From the NCBI GenBank assembly GCA_015179125.1, contig WHVA01000351.1:59558-123557 (forward strand): a stretch of DNA of 64,000 bases, written 5' to 3'. The position numbers and the translations under genes were made by a program. Position 1 is the first letter of the stretch. Every line of letters starts with the position of its first letter. A model generated the notes under the pieces. It was given only the letters and a program-made list of their open reading frames with translations, did not search any database and was not told the DNA's origin. This stretch comes from Gautieria morchelliformis (lineage: Eukaryota; Basidiomycota; Agaricomycetes; Gomphales; Gomphaceae). Below, in pieces: positions 19,691 to 29,517 of the stretch.

Positions 19691-20060
19691 TTTAAAAAGT
19701 ATTATATATTTAGTGAGAAGCTATTTCCCACATTCATTTGATAAACATAGTCCAGATCTTTTCTTCTATGAACTTTAAACAATCTATATCAAAAATATAT
19801 CTAGGACCAGTAAAAGATGAAGCCATGATCAGAATAAAATCTAAGAATGGAACAAAATATTAGAATCATCTAGGAAATATTTTCAGAGTTGAATTTTAAA
19901 ATGTTTGCTTGATTCATAAATTTCATGGAAAAATCATATCTTCTGCACTAGCTTTATTTGGATTTGACATGCTTTAGCACATCCCATTCACAATTCCAGT
20001 ATGATCTTTGAATATCATTTGATAGACTAATTATTTTTAACATCTCATAAACTGATGCTA
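19691..20060. other. AT-rich flank with no recognised gene
   Basis: This is AT-rich sequence upstream of the nuclease-like fragment and up to the TA that flanks the next TIR element. I see no open frame with support. It probably belongs to the same captured 1.7-kb insert. Confidence 0.4.
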
Positions 20061-20242
20061 AGGTAGAAGACACCAGGAACCAGCACCCCTGGCGTAAGCG
20101 AGCACTTAGATCATGTGACGCGCCAAATCGAAAGACTTGGATGTTGATTTTTCAAAAGTGTGCCAGACCATCAGTTTTTATATATAGAAGTTGTGTGAAT
20201 TTTGTCTATAGTTACTCTACTTTTGATCTGATTTGCTAATAT

Positions 20243-20274
<32 letters not shown>

Positions 20275-20444
20275 CCATGTTTTACGTCTTTTGGGGCCGT
20301 GCCCTATGTAAGACGGTATATACAGCTTTCGACTGATTCGGTTCCCTTCCCCTTTTTCCTTCTGTCTCCGCTTACGCTCGTGGGGCGAAGCCCCGAGCTT
20401 GTCCGTGCCTGTATGGGCGAGGGTGTGGTAACGTTTCCTTCCTC

Positions 20445-23400
20445 TCATTTCCTCTTCCTTTTCCCGTTTCCCTTCTTCTTCTCTCCATCTCCTTTCTCTG
20501 GTAGCGTTAGGTTTCCGTATGGCTGTTCAAACCTTTTCGTGTCATGCACATATTTGAATAGGTGCGGCATTGTCTTGTGTCCTCCCAATAACGTCTTTAC
20601 TGACCTCGCTCCTCCCCTCAATTTTCTTTCCAGTTCCCTTCTTTGCTTTTTGTACGCTGTGCATCGGAATAGATAATGGTGGACCGTCTCGTCTGCCTTC
20701 CCACACGCCGGGCACTTTGGTGAATCTGCTCTTCCTATCTTGTAAAGGTACTTGTTGAGCGCTGCGTGTCCCGTTCTGAGCTGCACCAGTATACTCGCAT
20801 GTCGGCGAGGCATACCCCTCGTGATCTTCGAGAAAGTCGCTGATGGCATGGTTGGGTCGATCTCTAGTGCGAAACGTGCTCTCGGTGATTTGGCGAACAT
20901 TTCCCTCGCTTCCCTCTTCAGTTCTATGCCTTTCCTCTGGACCTCAGCCGCCCTACTTATTGGCAGCACCCCCCTGCATTCGATAGGTATTTCCCATTCC
21001 TCACTCGACTCCCCTTTCGCTGCTTTTTTGGCCTCCTCATCCGCCCTCTCGTTGCCCTCTATCCCCTCGTGTCCGGGTACCCATCTCATGACTACTCTCG
21101 CTCCTGGTCGATAATCCACGATACCTTGGACCTGTCTGTGGAGCGCGTTGACTAAATACTGCCCAGATATAGCCTTCTCCCTTCGTGTCGTCTGGATCGC
21201 GGCCTGATTGTCTGTGGCTATTGCATATCTCGACCCTCTCTCAGTGCGCAGCATCTTGGCTCCGATAGCTGCTCCTACTAGTTCCGCTTCAAACACCGTG
21301 TGCTCCCGGTCTGTCCCCATATAAAGCCTTGCTGATCGCTGCTCTATGCCGTTTCTGTATAGCACTGCGGCGGCCCTACCCCCCCGTCTATGCAAGATCC
21401 ATCTGAGTACACCACCACGTCCGCCTCTTCTGCTGCGATCTCTTCCACTGCTTGTGTGTTATTTTGCGGGATCCTTGCGTGGAAGGCTGGTGACCATTTG
21501 GGTCCATGTACCACCATCTCGACCTTTTCCATCCTGTCTGGTTCAAGCCCGTGAGCATGTAGAATCTCGTGAAGCGGTGAGCGATGTCTTTTCACGTATC
21601 TTCCAGCTGCTTTCCTCACTTTGGTTGCTAGTGGATGGGTGTGTGGCAGACATGCAAGCCTTACTGCGGCTCTATGTACTATCTTTGAGACCAGCAGCGG
21701 GAACGGGAGCAAGTCGGCGTGCGCGTCTAAGGTGTCGTTTGCGGTGGTTCTGAGGGCCCCGGTTATGTCTAACGCCGCCTGTCTCTGTATTCGCCCTAGC
21801 TTGTTTATGTAGCCTTTAGTCCCTTTTCTTTTTCCAGTATCTGGTATAAGAAAAACGTCAGCTGCGTATAAGATCTTCGGCACTGCCACCGTGAGGTAGT
21901 AATTTCTCATGTGCTTAGCTGTTACCCCCTGCGTCGGTTTTGCGAGCCTTCTGTACTGCGCGATGTACGCCTCTCCCTTCCTAAGTGCATAGTTTGTGTG
22001 CTCTTTGAATCTCAGCTCCTGGTCTATAATTACCCCCAGTAATTTGTGCGTCGCTGTGGGCTTTATGGTGTGCTGTCCAATTTTTATCGACGGCCTTGCG
22101 ACTGGTCTGGTCTTGCTTGGCCTGTCTGGGTCCTTCTCCCGTCGCCTGGTAAGTCCCATCAAGCTGAACTTTTCCACGGCGAACTGACAGTCATGCGTCT
22201 CGGCCCAGCTGCTTGCGCCTTCGATCCTGGTCATGATGTTGGCCAGCTTCCCGAATGCATCCTGAAAATCTGCCCCTTCTGCCACCATCGTAGTGTCATC
22301 CACAAAGCCTACGCTGTCCACTCCGTTCTCTCGCCGAACCCCGTCTATCAGATCTCCATTGTAAAATTGGTACGCTATCGCGGACAATGGGCACCCTTGG
22401 TCCATTCCCCGCCCTATTGGCCTTGTGGTTGTAGTGTAGTCATCGAAGCTAATCGTGGTGAGTCGTCCCTTGACTTTCCTTTTTATCCAGTCCGTGTATT
22501 CGGGTGGGACCCCCCTTCTGCGCATATTGTGAGTGAGTCTATCCAGCATTATGCTCGGGAAAGCCCCCTTGATATCTAGGAAAAGCACCCCTAACACTCT
22601 TCCCCTCCTCCACGCGTCTTTCGCCGCTGCTACCACGTAGTGAATTGCATCGGTTGTCGTGCGCCCCGGTCGACAGCCGAAGTGGTTTTCTGGCAAAAGG
22701 TGATGTCTCTCTGCCATTTTTACCAGGTCTTCCGCTACGCATGCTGATAACACTTTTCCTACCGTGTCCAAGAGCGCGATAGGCCTATACGCTCCAGGCA
22801 CTGTATAATCGGCTTTCCCCGGCTTGCGAAGGACTCTCGTTATTGAGTCTCTCCATTCGGGCGGGTATATTTTGAGCTCAAAAGTCGCGCGGAAAAGCGG
22901 GCCTAGGTAGGGAATCAAAATGTCAGCGCACTGTATTAGAAGCACGTTTGGGATACCGCTGTCTCCCGGGGCCTTAAACGGGTTCAGTCTGTCTATGGCC
23001 CTTCGTATTTGGTTGTCCGTTATTGGTTGGTACTCGAAGGCCGGGCTTGGATACTCGTAGTCTGTTGGCGCTTGCTCATAGCCCTCGCTTGGCTGCGGGA
23101 AGAAAGCATTGAACAGCATGTCGGCTTTTTGCTCGTTTGTTCTTGCAATTGCTTGTGTCCCATTTTCCCGTGCCATTGTCAGCGTTGGTACTCGTGTTCG
23201 ACCCCCGTCAGATGCATCTGCTGAGGCGTACTTGTGCGCCGTCCAGATCGTCTTCTGGTTGATATTGTCCAGGAAGTCTCTCCAGTGGTCCTTTTTTGAT
23301 TTCTCTATGGCACTTGCGTACTTGTTTCTAGCGATCCTATATTCCTCGTGAGCTGCATCCGATGGGTCGTTTCGCCTTGCGTAGGATCGTCTGCCTGCTC

Positions 23401-24424
23401 GCCGCGTCTCTGCTCTTGTTTGTGTGAGCTGCCGTGACCACCACCGCTTCATGTACGGTGATGGCCTGCTCCTTGGAACTACTTTGTCGGTCGTATCTGC
23501 GATAGCAGTCATCAGCGCGCGTAGATGTGCATTAAATTGTGGTGGTGTGAGGGGATTTGGCTCGCCGATGTCTGCTTTGAGCCTGGCTTCTAGTTTTTCA
23601 TTATACAGCTTCCAGTCTACTTGTCTGTAGTTCGGTTTTGGCTGTTGCGTGCTTGCCCGTAGAGTTACGTCAAAAATGGTATCCACTGGGAAGTGGTCAC
23701 TTTTGGGCGGTTGCTCTTCTGGTTTTGGTCTGCAGCTGGTCAAGCTCTCTGCTAAACTAGTAGAAATAAAGACGTTATCTGTGCGAGTAAGGTTCCCTGT
23801 TGCCATCGCCCTAAGCGTGGGTGCCCCTTTGGGGAGCGCCATCTGCAGGTCATGTTCGGCTACTGCATCCAATAATGTTTGTGCTGCATCCAAATTGGCC
23901 CTAGTGAACAGGTGCGTGTTCTGCAGCTCGTCCCATAGTGGGTGGTGTCTGTTAAAGTCACCAACCCATATCATTCCCTCTACGTTGTGCTGCTGGCCAT
24001 CGCCTCCCTCGGCTCTGTTCTGTAAAAACTTCCTTGTGGCCCTCAAGCTATCTGAGTGTGTGCAGTCACAGTATAGATTGAGGAGGAGCACGTTACCCAT
24101 GTTCGTCTTTATTTCTATCGCTGTAACGTCTGGTGTTCCTATATCCACGGCCGCCCATGTGTTCGTGGCTATTTTCTTGTTTACCAGTATCATCGACCTC
24201 GTTCTCTTCTCTCTTTCCTGGTAATGCGTCTTCGGGTATATTGAGTACCAACTATTTGTAGCCCTGGCGTTTCCCAAGAAGTCAATATACGGTTCTTGTA
24301 TTGCTAATATATCATAACAGTCGGGTGAGCACTTAGCTAGCATTTCAGCCGTGGCTGTGAGCGACTTATTGACGTTCTGTTGTCGGATCCTCAATTTTTT
24401 TAACTGTTCGGTTTCTTCGCTCAT
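20445..24424 (-). pseudogene. LINE ORF2: endonuclease, reverse transcriptase, RNase H
   Basis: The start ATG at 24422-24424 overlaps the ORF1 stop by ATGA. The APE-type endonuclease shows AIQEPYID, VGDFNRHHPLWD and SDHFPVD. The RT shows RPIALLDTVGK, LDIKGAFPSI, GMDQGCPLS and the FVDD catalytic box. RNase H shows VYSDGSCIDGG, FEAELVGA and ATDNQAAI. A C-terminal knuckle CPACGKADETVHHYLFRC follows. The endonuclease nicks the target and RT primes on it. The RT frame ends at 21344. RNase H continues in another frame from about 21395, so a 1-nt shift lies at or near the run of seven C at 21379-21385. That may be a real defect or a homopolymer error. Otherwise about 1,320 codons are open. Confidence 0.9.
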
Positions 24425-26120
24425 TCTTGGCGTAGGTTGTTGTTCCTGTTCTCCTCTATTTGCGTCTGCTCTCGGTTGCCTGTGAAGTCGTATTCGTCCA
24501 GCCGTCTCTGTCGGACCTCTCCCGCTTCTCTTGTTGTCCACCCTTGGTCTCTGTGCCCGACCCGAGGGTTCGCTGCGCCCCTTCCTCCCCACTCGCTCCT
24601 CTCGTACTCCATGCGCCCTCCGCCTCTTGCTTCTGCCTCCGCCTCCTGTCTCTTTTTGTTTGCTTGCGCGCCGACCCTTTTGAGCAGATCCCCAGCATCT
24701 TCCATCTCTTCCTGGGCTCCTTGCTGCTCCCAGGTCCACGGGTACTCGTCAGGGAAATATTTATAGGTATGCTCTGGGTCTTTTTTCTCCATCGCTTGAC
24801 ATGCCTCTACGAACCTTGGGCACGTCCTGTCCCACGATGCGTGCCCGTGTGTGTTGCAATTGACGCATTTGAATCTTTTTGGATCAGTTTCCTCACACTC
24901 TGCCGTCCTGTGTTCTCCTCCACAGGTGCCGCATTTGTCGGCGCTGTCGCACTCTGCGGCAACGTGTCTCGCGTTGTATTTCTGGCATTTGAGACAGCGC
25001 CGCGGTTCCCTTCTCATTCTTCTTGCCCAGGTTCGTTTTCCTGCTATAATTATTCCGTCTCTAATACTTTGATTCGCTGATTCTGTACTGGTGAACTTAG
25101 CTATAATGTGTGCCGATCTCTGTCCTGCAGTTCTCCTGTGAACTGGTTTGATCCATCGGGTTTCTAGGAGGGACTCGGCGGGTAACCTCGAGTCTCGTTC
25201 TATTCTTCTCAACTCTGAAAGCGCTTCTGGTGAGTGACTTAACGGGACATATTCGACTATCACCGATAGTGCCCGGTCTTTTATCACGGCCGTTCCGCTG
25301 AACTTGTTGAGGAACGTTCGTCTGTTTGTTTGGACCCACTTCGCCGCTTCTGCTGTGTCCAGTTCGAGGATTATCCCGCCGTTTGCTAACCTCTTGGCGC
25401 CAATGAAAACTATATCGTTGAGGTCGTGATCGTCTCCCAGCTGATCGATAGCCTTGTTCACCTTCGCGACTAATTCCTGCTCTGTCAGTTCTTTGAGCGT
25501 GTCTTGTTCCCTCGTGGGTCCCTGTCTATCATTATTTGCTTTTCTCTTGCTCTTGCCTTTGCTAGGTTGTTTGGATGTGAGAGGGGTACATTACCCTTTA
25601 GTGCTGCCGCGTAACTCAACCCTCCTGCTCCGCTGTCCGTTCTCTGTCGTCCCTGCCAGTCTATTTTTCCGACATGCTCTATGAGGTTATGGGCCTCTTC
25701 TGCTGTTTCCTTTGCGACCGTAACCGCATCTCTCACCGTGTCTGTAGCCGCTGTTATCTTTTCTATGACCGGACTGAGTTTCTGTTCGACCTGGCGCAGG
25801 ACCGCCACCGCTACATTTTTTGCTGCCTCCTCCAACATCAGTATCGCAATCGCTCTGGCCCCTTCCTGCAGTGTCTTCCCAGTGGCGTTGTGCGCGAGCG
25901 AGAGCAGCGAGTAGCTTAGCTGCTCCGCCGACAGCTGGTCGTCTTTCGCTAGGAAACCGTGCCTGTCTAGGTAGCTTCTCGCCTGCTCTCTGGTATGCAC
26001 TGCTGCTGTCGGTTCTGTCAGGAGCTCCAGCCTGGTTCTATTGGTGGTCAAATGCTGGTTGCTCGACCTCGTCCGGCTTTGTGACGTGGCGGGCGCCTGG
26101 GCGTCGACGCTCGGTGGCAT
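24421..26120 (-). pseudogene. LINE ORF1: zinc-knuckle RNA-binding protein, one frameshift
   Basis: The frame opens at 26120 (MPPSVDAQAP) with a helical region rich in Ala and Glu and reads to about 25490. A 1-nt shift in the ACACGCTCAAAG area near 25505 moves it to the frame that continues TLKELTEQELVAKVNKAI. Then follow a central domain (KRLANGGIILELD), a basic stretch RRMRREPRRC, three knuckles (CLKCQKYNARH, CGTCGGEHRTAEC, CVNCNTHGHASWDRTC) and a charged C-terminal tail. The homologous ORF1 at 12795-14423 has no shift at this place, which locates the defect. It stops at 24421-24423 overlapping the ORF2 start. Confidence 0.85.
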
Positions 26121-26699
26121 CGTCTTTTCTTTTGCTTCTTTTTGTAGAAGCTATGGCTGTACTGCTGTCTACTGTCAGCAGTACGCTAGTGAGGTGTGTG
26201 GTCGCTGTGTGTTTGTGTGGATGGTTTTGGGTATTTTGGTGGTGGTGGTTAGCGTGAGAAAAGCTCTGCTAATATGTTATTGGTCAAGGCACTCTGCCCA
26301 AGTTTGCCCAACGCTTGGTGTCACGTGTCATGGGACCCCCCGAAATGGTCATGCATCATCGGAACCGAGGTTCAAGCGCTGAGAACGCTGACAAATCATG
26401 TCACGTGATGCGCCAAATCGAGTTCGCAAAATACTAAAAGTGTCCAAATGGTTCCAAAGGACGAAATAAAGCATTTGGTAAAAAAATTATTTTTTCTTAA
26501 CATGTACTTCAAGGTAGTATAACTCAGCTATCATGCATTATTTGGCTAAATCCTTTCCTACAAGTTCAAGCTAGATATATTTAGAAAACCTCTTAGGACT
26601 TAGATATGCCAAAATATGATGTGGGTGGGTGGAATTAAGAATGTCAAGAGGCGGCTGGTAGCTTACGTAAGGGGTGCTGGTTCCTGGTGTCTTCTACCT

Positions 26700-26950
26700 T
26701 AAGCCTGAGGATCCCTTGTATTTTAAAATTAGGTCCTAATACACGTCTATTATTTTAGATTTCATGTATTTGAAAAGATAAGCTGGACCATTTTAAAAAG
26801 TTTAAATTGGAGATTTCCTAAAATCAGACATATACTACTTCACACAACCACCGGGTCTAGCACATACCTTTACATATGTTATATTATTATAACCACAATT
26901 GGAACAATTCCATTGATTTACAGGATAGGATGTTTGAATCAACATACTTG
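26700..26950. other. AT-rich segment between TIR element and kinase-like fragment
   Basis: I recognise no gene here. It is probably part of the same 1.7-kb captured insert as the kinase-like and nuclease-like fragments. Confidence 0.35.
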
Positions 26951-27362
26951 CTATAATTGCATTGTAAAAGCATTGATAATCATTTTGTACCAATCCTGGG
27001 GAGCATCTCGATGATCTTTTATTACTTTGAGCTCTCTATCTGTCTCTGAAAATTCCCATGTTTCCCAATCTATCACAGCTACTATATCCAACGATTCTTT
27101 TCCAACGAATATATTAAGGGGTATGAGATCACCATGTGTAAAGACTTTGCTATTCTCTTTTATTTCTCTCATTTGTATAATAAAATTGGATATATTGCTT
27201 GAAACAGCCATTTTCTCATCCTTCTTTAGATTCTTCCATATATCATTTAACAACCCTCCTTCTACCTTTCTCATAAGTATATGATTTATACCATTGGAAG
27301 ACCAATGATCTACCACTATGGGTAATGGAATATGTGTTTTTTGTCTTATCAGATCCATACCA
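26951..27362 (-). pseudogene. APH/choline-kinase-like phosphotransferase fragment
   Basis: The minus strand encodes THIPLPIVVDHW, HILMRKVEGGLL, then FTHGDLIPLNIFV and VIDWETWEF. HGD..P.NI followed by IDWE is the catalytic and metal-binding signature of the aminoglycoside-phosphotransferase fold, which is abundant in fungi with mostly unknown substrates. The protein is cut at its N-terminus where LTR3 resumes (about 27362), so the ATP-binding lobe is lost. The segment after WETWEF looks shortened. The reading frame runs on into LTR sequence, which is fortuitous. Confidence 0.75.
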
Positions 27363-27777
27363 TTGTGCCTGCTGGCGAATGATGCGAGCAGCGAATGGTT
27401 GTTCGGCGAAATGCGGCAAAGGGCGAAATAGAACAATCATCGAAGAGTCGTGGCCCAGGGGGAGGGTGAAGCCATGCAAACGTAGAGGAGGACTGGGAAA
27501 ATGGATAATAGGGATGACTGGATATAGGAAATAAATGTGTTGCGCCATCCGATCAGAGGAGCATCCGACAGGGTGCGAGCCAGGGAGGTGAGGGGACCCA
27601 CAGTGGACAATCGAGTCGGGGAGGAGGCGTTGATCGAGCCCAGGTAGCGCTGCTACGTGCGAGTGATGCGAAAGCGAATAAGCATTCGGCGCATTCGGCG
27701 AGGAGCGAACGGTGAGAACGTAAAAGTGGGGTGTCGAAGTTACTGGGTATACAAAATAGATGGGTCATGACACCTAT

Positions 27778-28155
27778 GGGGAGCATGAGGGGTGTGTGTT
27801 GTTGGCGTTACCGCCAAAAGCTGAAAGTTGAACCAAACGTGTCACCACTCTCATCCCATCCTTGTGCCCAAGAGCGGACAGTGAGCAGATGGATATGTCT
27901 CGTCAGGTCAGCGTACTCACACCTGTGTGCATGTGCACGGGGGGCACGACTTACCCCGATTGCCATTCAATATGGTACTCGACTCTGCTATTGTCCCACC
28001 ACGAGCACCGTCCGCCAAACAGCCATACGTGTCCTCTTGAAGTCAGAGGTTGATAGGATGACCACCATAGTCCGAAAGTGGAGGAAGACGTTCGTTGCAT
28101 CTAACAACGGAGGGCAATGGAAGAGGTGAAGTAGGAGTGGACATAAAGGGTGTGG
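27778..28155. other. No gene recognised between LTR3 and homeobox fragment
   Basis: This is moderately GC-rich sequence that would have been continuous with 17290-17580 before LTR3 inserted. Joined across the TSD, the reading QLKGGNVTYGEHEGCVLL is open, which hints at an old coding region, but I cannot assign it. Confidence 0.4.
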
Positions 28156-28571
28156 TTAGGTAAGCAAAACAGATGCACCAAACGTAATCACAGAAATGTA
28201 GGAGAGGAAACCATGGATATGGATAAGTAAAATGTAGCGTCTCATGGCACGCTGGTTCGAGAACCAACTTTTGATACGACGCTCGCTACGCCCGGGCCAT
28301 ATGTTGACCACATGTCTTAGTGACTAGGGAAAGGGTACTCACACATCAAAAGCCCCCCGAGATGCTCCTGTTTCGATGCCCCAGGATTTGGGTTTCGCTC
28401 GAATTCGTCCAGAAGCACATGTTTCTGGGCTTCGGTCGTTTTGTGGGGAGGTCTTTGACAACGTTTGCCAGATGATAGCTGTTCCGCGGCGGCTTGCGCG
28501 ACCTTACGCCAGTGGGAAGTCTGACCCGCATAAGGCCGTGCATCGCGGGTGGATAATTCTATGCTGTCCAT
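28156..28571 (-). CDS. Homeodomain protein, short or fragmentary
   Basis: Exon 1 (28345-28571) starts MDSIELSTRD and contains the first part of a homeodomain: KRPPHKTTEAQKHVLLDEF, then NPNPGASKQEHLGGLL. A 59-nt intron (28286-28344, GT-AG) joins it in frame to ERRIKSWFSNQRAMRR (from 28285), the DNA-recognition helix with the conserved W, F, N and R. This is a sequence-specific transcription factor family in fungi (including mating-type HD proteins), but nothing here identifies which. Only about 27 residues follow the domain before a stop at 28156, so the gene may be truncated or have further exons. An upstream exon at about 28620-28700 with a GTGAGT donor suggests a 5' UTR intron. Confidence 0.75.
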
Positions 28572-29096
28572 CTACACTGGGGTAAACACAATTGGAAACA
28601 AGTAACGTCGTGGTGGTGCACTCACTTTGTCAACATGCTGTCTGATTGCGGGGAAAGGTAAGTCCTCCCGAGCTCCACCATGCATGCAGGCCTGTAGATT
28701 ATAGCTGTGCCAGGAAAACGGGGTATTGAGATCCAAACGAGAGACAACCCAAGTGCACAAAAGTCAGTATGTAGAGACCACTCCTGCGACACTACCAGAT
28801 TCGGGCGAACAAAAGGTGGGTCTGGGACGTGACACGCTGCCACAAGTGGACGAGTCGGGGCGTGGAGTCAGATCAGCCACATTTTGTGAATTGCAAGCAA
28901 CGTGCAGGCTCGAGAGGCAGGCATAATCGTCAAAATTCAACATGTATCTATTTACAAAACGACGAGGACGTAATCATCCTTCTTCCACTCAGGACTAGTA
29001 TCTGCGGTCATTACTTGGACCTAGGAGGTGGGCTGGGGCTCGCAAGTGGGGAAGAATCCTATGTAATTCGTGATGTCAACAGAAGATTAGCCAGAA
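28572..29096. other. Intergenic region between homeobox fragment and small gene
   Basis: It contains the probable 5' exon or UTR of the homeobox gene (donor at about 28627). From about 28930 it is sequence similar to 35180-35320, which forms the 3' flank of the paralogous small gene. No other gene is recognised. Confidence 0.4.
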
Positions 29097-29338
29097 TTAG
29101 GTCAAACAAACACTTGAAGGGCTTGAGAGGTCTGCAAATCGAGTATCCTTCGGCTTCACCGGCGTTTCAGGCTGGCGGAGGCGATTAGGCTTTGTTTGCT
29201 GATTAGAGAAATACTTAAGTTGTGTTCAAGAGGAGAATGTGGGATGCTCACCTGAGGTGTTACAGGCAGATTTTCCTCTGCAGATTGTGTAGCTACCGCA
29301 GGCTGCGTAGTAGTGTCGGTAGCAATTATATAGCCCAT
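29097..29338 (-). CDS. Small proline-rich protein of unknown function, two exons (copy near M16 B)
   Basis: Proposed exons are 29252-29338 (MGYIIATDTTTQPAV to TPQ) and 29097-29198 (QTKPNRLRQPETPVKP to a TAA), joined by a 53-nt GT-AG intron, giving 62 residues. Support is comparative: the paralogue at 35319-52158 has an aligned donor and acceptor and a similar Pro-rich second exon. The frame is open upstream of the chosen ATG with a hydrophobic stretch (LLVICLLLVIM), so a longer product with a membrane segment is possible. No family is recognised. It lies just downstream of M16 copy B on the same strand. Confidence 0.45.
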
Positions 29339-29517
29339 AATAACTAATAATAGACAGATAACCAGTAGATTAGTGACGTGCTCATGTGTTATCGATCGAT
29401 GATCGATGATCTTGATATGTAGATCACTGATATCGGGATTAGGTGCCCAATCACAGGTAGCGGGAGTGAAACAACAAGTATATAGATGTATCAAAGCATG
29501 TCAAACATTCGTCTGAG

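Larger units (their letters stand above)
20244..26266 (-). mobile_element. Nearly intact Tad-like LINE (non-LTR retrotransposon)
   Basis: A 6.0-kb minus-strand element has a 5' leader, ORF1, ORF2 (endonuclease, RT, RNase H, Cys-His motif) and a 31-base poly(A) tail (poly-T at 20244-20274). The flanking duplication TGCTAATATG lies at 20234-20243 and 26267-26276, extending by TT if the first tail bases are counted. A perfect TSD and long homopolymeric tail imply a recent insertion. ORF1 and ORF2 each carry one frameshift. Confidence 0.92.
20061..26699. mobile_element. TA-flanked TIR element, about 0.6 kb, split by a LINE
   Basis: The left end AGGTAGAAGACACCAGGAAC (20061) and the right end, its reverse complement (to 26699), form an inverted repeat of about 38 bp. 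TA lies outside both ends (20059-20060, 26700-26701), as in Tc1/mariner-type insertions. Without the LINE at 20244-26266 the element is about 600 bp and non-coding. A subterminal direct motif (GCGCCAAATCGA preceded by GTGA) occurs near both ends, at 20113-20131 and 26402-26421. A similar motif occurs at about 4030-4050. Confidence 0.75.
17586..27772 (-). mobile_element. TGTCATGAC-family LTR (LTR3) split by nested insertions, TSD CCTAT
   Basis: LTR sequence is present in three blocks: 17586-17809, 18382-18999 and about 27363-27772. The outer ends are TGTCAAGATTGG (17586) and GTCATGACA (27772), flanked by CCTAT at 17581-17585 and 27773-27777, so the blocks are one original insertion. The interruptions are a TIR element at 17810-18381 and an 8.4-kb stack at about 19000-27362. 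Between the outer ends lies about 1.25 kb of LTR. Confidence 0.88.

Noticed and set aside
22046-24224. Several 70-190 codon plus-strand frames
   Set aside because: They are shadows of LINE ORF2 on the opposite strand.
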